In this document: piece by piece, positions 1 to 12,700 of the stretch
Layout: the number at the start of each line of letters is the position of its first letter
How positions within the stretch are numbered: the stretch's first letter is position 1
Source: Hymenolepis diminuta
Taxonomy: Eukaryota > Platyhelminthes > Cestoda > Cyclophyllidea > Hymenolepididae
Direction of reading: 5' to 3'
NCBI GenBank assembly: GCA_900708905.1
Contig: CAADRB010000035.1
Span: 455,131 to 519,130, forward strand
DNA: 64,000 bases
The notes under the pieces: generated by a model
Databases searched by the model: none
Told to the model about the DNA's origin: nothing
Seen by the model: the letters and a program-made list of their open reading frames with translations, nothing else
Made by a program: the position numbers and the translations under genes

Positions 1-609
1 GATGGAGGTACGTGGAGGGGTGTCGAACTGCGAGTTTTTACCTCGCAGACGAGCACTTTGACTGTTGTGCAACCGGTGTACCAGGTGGAATAGGAAAGAG
101 GAGAGCAGTGAATTATTAATAAAATGGACAGAGACCTCTGCAAGAGGCAACTGAAGTCGGGATTAAAGATCGTCGAATGTCCCACTTCAAGATTATCCAA
201 TATAAAACCATACAATATTATATGATGGTAGTATAACACTAATTTGTCATTCGGCATGAAGTGTCACTTGCGGCAGTGTCTAGAACTGATAAGCTATTCT
301 GTACATAATCTTTCAGTTAGATTGCAGAATAGTCCTTGAAATTTTTCTGTTAATCGAAGCTGTTTGAAACACAGACTGCATTTATATCTCCAGAATAGAT
401 GCATTCAAGTTCTAGTCTGAATACCAGTTTGCGCCCTCCATCGAACGGTGCTCTGAACAACCTTTAATTTATTGTGATACATTTTACAGAAATTGGAAGT
501 GAAGTGAAAATTAAATACTTTTAACCCGAGTGATATATTCAACTTATTGAACCGATAAAATAAACTCAATTGCATAGTAGTATTTCCAAACAAATATTTA
601 AAAACTCAC
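1..609 (-). other. Start of Cav2 intron 28 (runs off left edge)
   Basis: The GTGAGT donor at 604-609 opens an intron that must lead to domain III S6, not found in these 609 bases. Nothing recognised in it. Confidence 0.7.
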
Positions 610-750
610 TCAGGCCACCCTTCTCCGGTCGTGACTGTGAATAGAGTAAGCATGGCATAGCCGATGTTATCATAGTTGAAGGCTCTTGCCGACCACACTC
701 TCGGACGGACTTCTGGAAGATCCGAATTCTCATAGGAGATGTAGTAACCT
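610..750 (-). CDS. Cav2: Cav2 exon 28: domain III turret, pore loop, selectivity glutamate
   Basis: 141 nt, residues 1071-1117 plus two bases. [40 protein letters not shown], then TGEGWP. E1114 in TGEGW is the domain III selectivity residue. Acceptor AACCTTCTAG, donor GA/GTGAGTTT. This is the last channel exon in the window. Confidence 0.96.
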
Positions 751-3715
751 CTAGAAGGTTGCAAAAAGAAGACCATCAGAGTCAAAAGTGAATTATTCAT
801 GGGACTTAGATGATACCCTATTAAATTACGATGGCCCTTTTTTAGATATCTCTTCTTGGCTATATTAATACAGTAAGCTGATGAACTCCTCTTCTCAACA
901 AATCGAAAGTAAAACAAGAAATGAAGCGGCGAGACCGACCCTTAATAACTTAATAATATCGGTAAAAAAGCAGTGAACACGAAAGACAAGCATTTGTCGC
1001 AATTCGGGAAATGAATCGCGAATTTGAGTTTTGGAACATGAACCTCCCGCCTCGTAAATACTATACAACCCGAGTCCAAAGCTCAATTTAAGCAAAATTC
1101 CCCGATACCTTGACATTGCTCACTGTATCATTATGATCCCTCCACTTTATCATTCACTTAGCCTTCTTTTAACTGATTTTAGTTTCTTTCCACAAATAAA
1201 AATGTTGAAAAATTTTAATAATACTGTGAGTAAACGTAACAGTGACATAATAACATAGCACTTTTAATGACAAATCGAGGCCCTCTTTAGGAAGGTCTTT
1301 TTCCAGAACTTATCTTGAGTAAAGAGGAATCCCTCTAGTGAAAGACCTGAATAACACAATATGTCTGGGGGCCGCCATGAAGAATCAGCACGGTTTATGC
1401 TTATAATCTCATCAGCCAATCAGAATGGAACGTTATTTAATCATCCAATCATGTTCTACCCTTTTTAAAATGACAGTGTAAATATGAAAATGCTCAGATT
1501 CCCGTATGCATTAATTGGCATGCCTAAGAGTCATCGGTCATTAGTTATCCAATTCGCTGCATTTGAAATCGTTCTAAAACTTTATCGGTGATAAGTGTTT
1601 CCTGCGGTTAATGAAAAAAGTTAGGAAGTCGAAGTTTATATTTTAGGTGCACATAGACAGAATTTGTACCATTGTTCCCTCGTACACGGGATTATCAGTT
1701 ATTGGCTTTGCATAAGCGAATAGACTTTCGTCCCTTTTGCAATTAATGGTTAATCAGGCAGCTGATCGCAATCACTAGAAGTATTTCCTTTGAGTTAAGA
1801 GAATTTCACCTTCTCGAAACTTGAAATATAGAACTATTAAACTCTATTCAAAATACATATATTTAGAAGGCAGTCTAGGTCATATCACCGACCTAATTAA
1901 ATTGGTGCACATTGAATATTTGGAGTCCCTTCCTTTTCATATGTCAATTTGAAGTATTTTGCGCCGGTCTACAGAGCTAAAGATTGATTATTCAATGCCC
2001 ATCGTTGCGCACCGAGTGATTCATCGATTAAGTCGGAATTCGAATTCCTCATCAGGGTTATACCCCTAAGCCCAAGATGAGTTCTAAAAAACGCTTTCAA
2101 ACGTGGACTTGGGAGTTACAAGGTCAAATTACTTCCCAAGGTCACTGAGCAAAGTGTTGGATAGAGAGTCGATATTCTCCATTCACCGATAATAAGTTCA
2201 CATCCTGCCATTCCTCTAGGTAATCAGGATTGTCTGTAAACTTTGACTACAGAGCCAGCATTAGCTTCACATATGCATACAGGAAATTGTTCAAAAGTAT
2301 TCTGGCTAAACAAGTGGAGACTGAATACTCCTCATTTATCCATAGAACGGTCGTTCCGCTTACACATCATTTCAGGAATCGAAGTACCCGAGGGAACATT
2401 TTCACATATTAAAAAGGGCTCAGTTAGTGGCGGCTAGATATTAACTTCCCAATCAGAGCAACTCCGGCGTGACTGGCTTCTTTCAATGGGTGAAGTTTTA
2501 CTATTAGCACCAACAAACGTTAAAACACTGCCGTATGGTCGTTTTGTAATAACTCAATATATAAATGTATCAGAGTATCCAAATGGTAACATTTTTAAGT
2601 AAAAAAAATGAAAATATGGGACTCACTGGCATTCTTCGCGTGTTTCTTTAGAGAGATCACTGCAAGCGAAGAACTTTCCCTGGAATAGTTGGACGGCTAC
2701 CACTCCGAACATAAGTTGGAAGAGAATGTAGACAATGAGAATATTGAAAACATTCTTCAACGAGCTCACAACGCAATCGAACACCGCCTAAATAAGTTAA
2801 ATGAGAGCGCTCAAACTAAGAATATTTTCAACTCTAATCAATTAATAATAGTCCTGGCAATATACTTTTAATTTTGGAACTCGACGAATAGTTTTCAAAG
2901 GTCTCAAAACTCGTAGTACTCGCAGTGATTTGATGGTTCCTAAGTTTTTACTGAAAAGAAGAAGAATTTCAAATTAGATTAAATTTGATCAAAATTGATC
3001 ATTTCCTGAGGTTTTGAGCCATGAATAATTACCTCGCGGCTTTTCGGCTAACTCCAGTTCCACTGTCTGCCTGCCGACTGAAAAATAAAATTAGTTAGAA
3101 AATATTTCAATTCGAATGCAAAGTAAATAAAAGACTTTTGATAACGACGAAGAAACTCACTTGAAAAATGCTACTAGGGCACCTAAAACGACCACTGCAT
3201 CCAGAAAATTCCAGGGATCACGGAAGTAGGAATGCGGATGGAGAAATACACCTAAGTCGATTAGCTAAAACAACAAAATGAATACAAGTAATGGCCTCCA
3301 ATTTGTTGAAATGTTGTATTTTCCCATTTCCGCATTAACTTTGGAGAATGTATTTTCCGCAAGTTCTTGAAACATACTTGTGGGATATCAAGACGGCTGA
3401 CGCCGCTGTGACAATTGGGAGTGCCGCTCATATGCTGACGTCTTTATCTTTATCTTGAGTTCCTCTCTATTTTAAAACTATCTCATTTTTCATCAGCCCG
3501 CATTCTTACACCTGTATGAAAGAGATATGTTAATACATCAGGCACCCCGGTTTTCTCATGCTGCATAAAGGCGCTTCTTTAGCACTTTCTCTCTCTCCGC
3601 CTCTAACTGTGCTTCAATCTCATCCCTTTCTCTCTCGCTTTTTCGTTTTCTTTATTCGAAGTACTTTGCTCTCTGCTTCCTTAATGCTCTTCCGTTTTAC
3701 CAAATCCAGAGAATA

Positions 3716-3750
<35 letters not shown>

Positions 3751-6700
3751 TAGTAATTTATGAGTATTATAGAAGTGTAATCTCTTTCAACCATTTATAA
3801 AACAACGTCATTGCATCTGGTCTGGAGATGCGTGCACAGACCTCTTCATGCTGACTGAAGCGAGGTTCAGTGATATTGACAAAGATACAAATACGTCTAA
3901 ATACCAATATTAAAAGGAAAAATTTCCCAGCCAATTAGGATAAATGCTCACAAAAACCAACATTGTATCATGACTTGGTGGAAATAAGGCATCTCAGAGC
4001 TGGACTTACGAGAACTTAACACTTTAACACTTCCTCCTGTTGACCAGAATTAACCGGAGCAGTTGGTCACCAATACTATTGGATGTGCGCTGATGAGCAC
4101 TGATCACATAATCTCTGTCTTTCTATGTGTGCTCTTTAACCACAGCGCCATCGGCTTACAAATGAATAAACTCGTTTCATCATCCACACGGCTTAATTCC
4201 TCTAATCTCAAAATCCTTTTCCTCCATTTCTTGCAGTGTCTTCGAATAAATCTGATAATATCAGTTTCAACTCCTGATCATGTTAATATTTTAAATATAA
4301 ACTGAGGGTTATTACTAGTTTTGTAAAAATAACAGTAATTTTACTCTGCTCTTTCTCCTTCGTTGTTCAACTCCCCTAGGTGACAAATTTGAATTCTTTT
4401 AACTCCGACAATCAGTTAAGTCTAAACTCCACCTCGATTTTCACGTCTGGGAGCTGGTTTAGTTATAACGAGAGTCTGGTGCAAAAGTGCTTTTCAAATG
4501 CCACACACAAAGACAAGTCTGGCAAAATATAACCAACCGTGGTCATAGTAACAAGTGAGTATCAACAGGAAATAACTATTTGGCCTTAAAGGGACTTCAT
4601 GCTTTGTTTTTCTACAAATTATTGTATTTATTGAAAATTATTGTTTACAATAGTTGCAATCAACCTTAAATCTCTCACAATGTTTCACTTTTTGTTACAA
4701 AATGAACTGAAGTGTAGCGCCTTTTCAAACAGTCAATTGATTTTACAGAAATAAAGATCAATAACGCAGTTATTTGAATCTGATTTGCTCCGATATTGGT
4801 ACTCAATATTTAAAGTTGGCCAAATCAATTAAGTGCTGTATGCGCATGAATTTGGATCGGACTATATCCTTAGATCGTGCGTAATGTCAAAGTTGAGTCA
4901 AGTTAGAGAACCAGGGTTCACTTGCACACCATAGGGGGAATCTGTAAAAGTAAGGCTCCAGACCATTAGGTAAAGGGTGAATGTGCCAGATTATTGTCAG
5001 ACAATCATTCGAGGGAAAGAAGTTAACAGTTGAAACACAAAATTACTGTGGTATCGTTTAGCAAAGGTGGCTTTAGAATAGGTCAGTTATAAAATTGGTT
5101 TTCTTTTCTTCAAATGCCAAATTTAACACATCTGGTCGACAAAAATGATCAGTTAATGTCCTTACGATAAAATTTTGATGGAAATGTAAAATTAAATCTG
5201 GAGATCAGGGCTCCATTTTGCGCCACTTTGTCCTTATGACCTGCAGAATAAAGATGAGCTCCTTTACATGGGAGATGATTTTTCAGAGCATTTTGAACAC
5301 GACTGCCCAGATTTTCATGAGCGGGGATTTGAATTATCCAGCTGGTGGTGCCATAGTCACTTACTTCACCATTGGGGTCAAATTTTTTGCTGTGAGAAGA
5401 AAACTAACATTTGAAAGGGAGTATATTTCATCTTCATTACCAGATAGCATCAGCGCTTATGGTCATGCTCTCGCTGAATCAAACTGATGTAAAATTATGT
5501 AACTCATTTGCCGACTGAGAACTGTGTTGAAATTTAGCATCCCAAATTCTAATAAACTGAGTATTAATAGCATCTAATTTGGGTAAAATCCCCCTTGAAC
5601 TGCTCCTGTGAAAAATACCTTTTATGGGACTCCTCCTCTTCACTAGGCTTAACCGAGACGGTTGGGCTTCCAGAATCCGCATCAATGTTATCATTATTAA
5701 ATCTTTATATTAAACCATATTTCATTAAAATGCACGGCGAACTCATAATGTAATTAGGAAGAAAAAACACAATACCTTGAGAATCATCTCCATAGTGAAT
5801 ACGCCAGTAAAAGCATGGTCGAAGTATTCCAAGATGATATTTCTGGGGTTCTTTTCATTAACTGGATCTTCTGCTGCAAGAGAGATACTGCTTGAAGCGA
5901 TCACAATCATAATGAAGAGATCGAAGTATCGCAGATTCACCACGAAGTGACAGAACCTCCGGATACTACAATAGAAGAGCAAAATGAGATTCATTATGTT
6001 CAAATTATGCTAAAAATCCTATTTTAAGTCCCATTTTTATCTGTTGTAGGGTGGATTTTAGTAGATGAAAGGCTGTTGAGAACAGTACTTGAAGAATGAC
6101 GTTAGGATCATATAACAGGAGATAAATAAGTCTTGAAGTCCTAGCAGAAAAGTCCCTCTGAGAAACCTTGTCTCATAATTATAAAGACGAAGATGAGGTA
6201 TTCGCCAAAATGGTATCGAAATCTCACTTACCAAACTTAGATATCTCTAAATCTGCACACATAAAGAGTCGATGAAAACCCCTTTAGGCGGATGCTAAAC
6301 AGATGTTCGACGATGAATCCATTGCTTGCACTAGTGAGCATCAACCAAAACTGAAAGGGGGCATAAAAGGGAGATTATTGGTGTCATGCACTCTTGACAA
6401 ATGAAAATGCGATGAAAGCCACCATTGGATCGGTTTTCCAAGTGGTAGACTGTTTTTATTATTATATGAATGCTTAAACATATTTTGATAAGGCGGGACT
6501 GTAAAATTACATCAGAGCTTATCCACCGAGATGTTCCGTATGAAGAGTATGATAAAATTAAGAATAAGTTTGAAGGATCTTAAAAAGCAGCCGATGTGAT
6601 AATTCTGAAGCTCAATTTAAACGGAATTCCCCTGATTCTTTGAATTCCACTTCTATTTCCTAAATACTAATTCAAAAAATGGAACAGGCTTTCACTGTCA

Positions 6701-9700
6701 ATGTATTCGGATGTTCTCTCCTATTAAACAAGTGCAAAGCCTTTAAGCCCTACCATGGGAAAAAATTATTACGTGCCTCTCTTGTAGCATGATTTTACAA
6801 TCTTTTTAAACGATTTAATTACTGTACTAAGCCGATAGTCTAGCTAATGATAATTAATCTACCAGCCCGGATGCCTCTCGGGGTCATTGCCCACCGTAAT
6901 CACCAATCAGATTGACGGTATCACTATCGTGGTTAGCGTGCGCTCCCAATTCGTCATTAACAGTCATTTCCATTCCTCATTCCTCTTAGTGCGTATTCAC
7001 TTGGAACGCTCAAATTAGGAAATATTTTTCGGTTAAACTTTCATGGCTTAATCCCAGGGTTTGAGTTAATGATTCTAGAGAGCTTGGCAATTATGGGAAC
7101 CTCTATCAATAATCACGATTTTACCTCCACGTAAACATTTTCACGCCTCCACATTGAACCCCTATTAAGATTTATAATTGGAAAAGACCTGTCGAAAATA
7201 GGCGACTCCTAATAAATCAACGTAAAAGTCGCGACTCACTTCTATCACGGGCTCTTTTGTTTCGATTTCAATTAGGGAGTAAACAGAAAAAATTAATTTA
7301 AACTTTTATTAAGAAACTAAATTCATTTAGTTCTAAGTGCTTGAAAATAATTTTTGTTGGTAATTGGTGTGTTTATTTCAGTCTTTTTACTAAGTTTTGT
7401 TAAAAATAACGTTCAGTTTAATCCTTTGATTAATACTTGCTTAAAGAGAGTTCAGAAACAACGAACGGAATAGTTCACATTCAAAAGGAATTTTAAATTA
7501 AATTTTAAAATTTTGCCGGTAGAAAGGAGAAATACTTAGGAAATGGAGGGCCGAATAACGGAGAGGGATAAGATGGATCAGAAAAGAGTGGGAAAGATGA
7601 AGGAATCAAAACTTACGGATTGGTAGGGGAGAAGATGTACATGGAAGAGTAGGGGAGCATGGCTTTGCCAACGTCCTGTCTTGAGATATAACTGGAATCA
7701 CTACCGCTTTCACCGCCGCCTGCTTTCTCACCGCTGTCAAAATCACCAGCGTCTCCCTCATCATGTGTCGATGCTGTAAATGGGAATAATTGGATAGGAA
7801 AAAAAAATACTGAGGAAATGGAAGTAGACTACGTTAGCAACCTTCTCAACCAGGTACGAAGGCACGCCAACATACAGGCACATGTGGCCACTGACTAGAA
7901 CCACTAGAATTTATGCCGAGAGAGAGAGAGCAGTGGCTATTGTGGTAAGATATTCGCCTTCTCCTTTATTTGTATTCTTGGATACTTCTTGGTCCACCTT
8001 TTTATTCGTCCTACACTACAGATCACTATGTTCCCTCATTCAATAAGATTTTCCTTTAATATAATATTCATTTAGGCCGCGCCTTCAATACTATTATTTC
8101 GCGGCAGTGTTCCTTCTTACCTTTCAACTGATATTCACCTACTTCTGGTCAAACGGGCTGATATTCTCACACACGAGGATTAACTAACTTCTTATGTACA
8201 TATATATTTTTATTATTTCTTAAAGAAATAAACAGAAATTACAAGGCAAACCTCAGCCGAAATCAAATTAACAAGTTCGCGGTGACTCACTTCTTACTGT
8301 CCTGTTCAGCGTAGATGTTATCTAGAACCAATTATTTAACAACCTGGTGCATAAATAAATTTTCAGCTTATTAGTGTTTAATAAAAATATTTTCAATATG
8401 ATGTAACTAAGTCTGCGTTAATGAAAACGCAACTCTGCAGACGTTTTCAATCGCCGGCAGGAGTTAACTCGGACTGAGCAAAGTAGGCACAGAAGGAAGC
8501 AGAACGGCTCTCAGACTAAAATAATTTATTAATCTTACAGCGACTATTTGAGAAGACAAGAAGCTTTCAGAGGATTGAATTTTACCTATTGAATCATCGT
8601 CTCCTCCACCATATTTTAGTTCATTCACACTGTCTAGATGCCGATTACTACATATTTCAATGATGCGGACGACAAGCAATCCTGGAGACCGCCTGCGGGA
8701 TTTTGATTATGCCATCTGGGGTAAATTCTGTGTCTTATGTCGTTGGGTCTTTTTGTGTCGGCGTATATGCTGAGACGATGCCTAGTTAATCTGTTGATAG
8801 TTAGTTCTTGTAATTTGTATTTGGCCAATCAATACTGAGGAATGCATGTCAGGCGCACACAGAGCCAGAGATCAATTCTTGACTTATAGCGATTGCAGAA
8901 ACGCCCATTGCGAATAATTTATAGGTTTCAAACGCTCCCTATAATTCCTGATATTTATCAGGTAGTCGGCCGCATTCATCCCAAATCATACCTAATGTTC
9001 CTGTGATCGTCGCTTTTCTTTCATTCTCGTATCTCCAATTGCTTATGTTCAGGATCCTTTGGCTAAATCTCATTTTCATTGGTGAAGGCTTTTTCTGTCT
9101 GGTAAATCTAGATTTGAAGTGAGATTGACGCATTGTGAGAGACAATATCATAGCCTTCCTCAACCTGACACAAAGTGGACAACTCGGAAATGCTGCAACA
9201 AGTGTCTCATATTTGGTTCATTTCGCATTTGCTGTTCCAAATGACTCTCTTGACAAAGCTCCTGGAATCAAGTGGAAAGCAAGGATTTATTGCTGAACTG
9301 GCTTTAAAGAGGCGCAGGTCTGTTAGAAATAACATGAGAGTTGTGTTTGAAAATACGCCGGACTTACCATCTTCGTAGTGCTTAGCCAGCTTCTTTCCGA
9401 TAGAATTTGACCTGTAAAATGGGAAAAAAGTTTAAAATTTAAAACGACTGGTTTTGGAAATAAACTTTAGTGCTAATATTGCAGAAACCCTGCGTCAAAT
9501 AAATGAGACCTCTGACTTGTAGTATCAGGTAGCCTGATTCATTGATTTGTTCTGTCTCCTTGTATCACACACCCGCTGACCCACCGAATTTTCACCAAAC
9601 AAGGACTGCGTTTAGCCTTTGTTACAATAACACTGTCATGTATGCGGTTTAGACGCGCAAACAGCTCTTCTTATTACTTCTCTCCTCTTTTCTCTCTTTG

Positions 9701-12700
9701 TCTTTACGATCTTCTGAAGCACCAGTCGTCCGCCTTAATTCTCGTTTCTTTATTTATGAAAGGTTATGCTTCTTGATAGACTTTACGGTCATTTGATGTT
9801 AAAGGGCTCATTTTAGCCAGATAATATAAGTAGCTTTACCGGGTTTAGTGTTACCTTAGCCCCATTCTGATCCAATGAACTTTTTTCAAGAATAAATTAA
9901 TATTCTTCACAATTTTAAAACCCTGATTAGTGAATATTAATGACAATGTGATGTAGTGTGTGGAGTTCGCAGTGTACCGAGGAAAGATATTAAAAGCTTC
10001 AAGACTGGTACTTTGGATAGATGCCAACAAAGAGGGATCTGACAAACGAGGCTGGATAGAATGGAATGAAACTTAATATGCGGGAGGTAGGAATGAAGAG
10101 AGATCATGAGGAAACTGACGCTTTAATTAATTATGCGTAAGGTCCAAGTTCACAAAACACAGAAGTCTTGATTTGGCATAAAATATTCATACATGAAGTG
10201 ACTACAGTGGAAACTTACAAGTCCTTTTCAGAAGTGAGGTTATGTTCATTCACGAGGAGACCCATTTGGTAGTATTTCTCTTTTAATTCTTCGGCTTTTT
10301 TCTATTTAAAGGTGAAAAATTGCAGGTCAGTTGCTTTAGCGACGCCGTTTTACTTATTAATTCTCTTGAAATGGTTCATTTTTGCTGGAGATTAATAAAA
10401 TATAAAGCGGAGAGGATCAAACAGATTCTGTGAGCAACGTCAAGGTGTCAAAGAGTTTTGCACGATATTCAGCAGTTTGCAGTTTTAACATTGCGGAGAT
10501 GTGACAAAGTGTTAAATGAAATTAACAGGATATTTATTTACTAGGAACTGTCATTAACATGTTATAAAATACCTTGAAGGAATATATCTAAACAAATGGA
10601 CGAAGGAAGAAGGTACCGTTTTACTGATTTTCTACAACGTTGGAAATAGATTTCTTTGTGGGTTTCATAATCAAATTTTGTTCCCTATTTCTCACTGAGC
10701 AGCTACCAGTTCTATGCTACAATTGGTCCCTCAGATCCAATATCTCACATATAAAGCTAAAAATTCCTGAAAGGACAAAGACCGCAGAGTCTCTGTGCTC
10801 TTATTTAAATTCCTGAAGGTGGTCTCTATGTGGTACCTCAGTTTTATCAATAAGCGGACGCTTGCTGGTCGGGAAGTCTTGAAAGTTAGTTTAAGCAGAA
10901 ACTATCATCTGTCCGAGAGTGAGTTAGCCCTAATAATTTAATATTTAAAGAAGATAATATTAATTAATTAATTAAAGTGTCTTGAAAGAATAATACAACT
11001 GCAATTTCTCTTTCCTTCCTGGCCTGTTAACAGTTGCTTAAAAGATGGATAAGCATAGATCTACTTTCCAGAATAATATGCGGTTCTTGTTTTAAAAATA
11101 ACCTCTAAAACAAACCTGTTCCGCGATTTTTTTTTCTGCTTCCTCCACAGCTGTCAGTTCTTGAGCATTGGCCAAATTGTCCACCGCAATGGCCAAGAAG
11201 ACGTTCAACAAAGTATCTATTTTACAAATACGTCATTAAGGAAAACAAGATTTGTAATAACGTAAAGCAAAATTTAAACGAGATGCACTCGCTACAACCA
11301 ATGACTGGAAGCAAGAGTGCTCTAACCTTCTCACAATGAGACCAGAAGCCGTTACCTGAACTCATCTTTCACTTAATGAAACACAGAGAAGGAGATCAAG
11401 TACGTAGAATTCCAGCCCTATTTTCTACATAGTTTACTTAGTATTTATGGATGGGAAAATGAAAAGATGCTTCTAAGGAGTGAGGCTATTTTAATGAATA
11501 CAAAGTAGCTGAGTTCAAGTCGGGTTAACTCGTTCGAAAATTTTGAGTTCGATCAATATAAAAATGGAATGATAAATGTTTAAACACTCTGTGGCACGAC
11601 CATCCACTTTTTCATGTTGACCAAATCAGGATGCAAGCTTTCTTCCTGTACCAAGCGAAATAAATGTGATTTATACCTAATAGGGATTCCGAGCCTAAAC
11701 TCTTGAGAATATGTTCAATCGCACACGATCTTCTCAAAAATTAATTAATCTAAGAAAATTTCTGATGACGAAAAATAAGGAGAATTGTAGTGAATTCTTC
11801 ACTTTTAAAAGAATTCATTTTTTCTTACTTTCCTTATTCTTCAGTGAAGGTAACACCGAAAGCTTGGCTCCTTCATGGCCTAACTCTATTTTAACACGAT
11901 CAGATTTTGTCGATCGGGGTTAAATATATCACTTGGATCATATGGATGAATATATTTTCCAAAGGAAATGCATCGAAGTCTCAGATCAACTTCTGCCCTA
12001 TTAAAAGTTCGTTTAAATGAGTGGAAATATCGTCCTGCAAATCCTGAAATTATTTGTTTGTTTGAAATGTTAGCAAAAGTAAAAAGTTCGACAAATTAGA
12101 AAGACATAGCTTATTCTAACTAAAAGTTTTACTAAGATCAATTCACGCAACCACAAATGTTATCGTTCTTCGGGAAATAGACGACTTTGAGGAGGATAGT
12201 GAAATATAGGGCCAGAAGCTACAAGAGAATTCAAATCTGCTTTCATGAAAATCAGCCCAATTGTCTTGATAATTATGCTCCAATAGAAGTGACCTTTGCA
12301 ACCATCCTGGAGATGCTTAGGACAAAGAACCTCAAACTACAGCTTTTGCTCCAGAGGTATTCTTGATTTTCAAGGAAGATATCCTCAAATCTTTCCTTCC
12401 TACTATTTGGCAACTGGGATAGTCCAGCCATATACTCTTATGGGCAAATGTTTTTTTTATGATACAAACATTAATTGAATACATTTTGTTGATCGAATGG
12501 TTTAAACAATAATAAAAGCCACTTTTATTTTCACAATAATAAAAATAAATGACAAAGAGTTGAAATTAATACAATGAATTTATAATTTCCCAGTTCAACT
12601 CATCTGATGTGCAATATACTCAAGGCACAGGGAGCTTATTCAGGGACACCGATTCAGCAGACACTTAAAGTGATGGTAGTTTTGAGAAAGATTTAGGAAT

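Noticed and set aside
4088..4110. CTGATGAG core resembling a hammerhead ribozyme
   Set aside because: No GAAA core or flanking helices could be paired around it.
5218..5487. 89-codon plus-strand open frame in intron 23
   Set aside because: No homology recognised and no gene context.
6250..6350. Minus-strand stretch next to exon 23 that looked like an extra exon
   Set aside because: Matches family-C repeat sequence, and exons 22 and 23 already join in phase.
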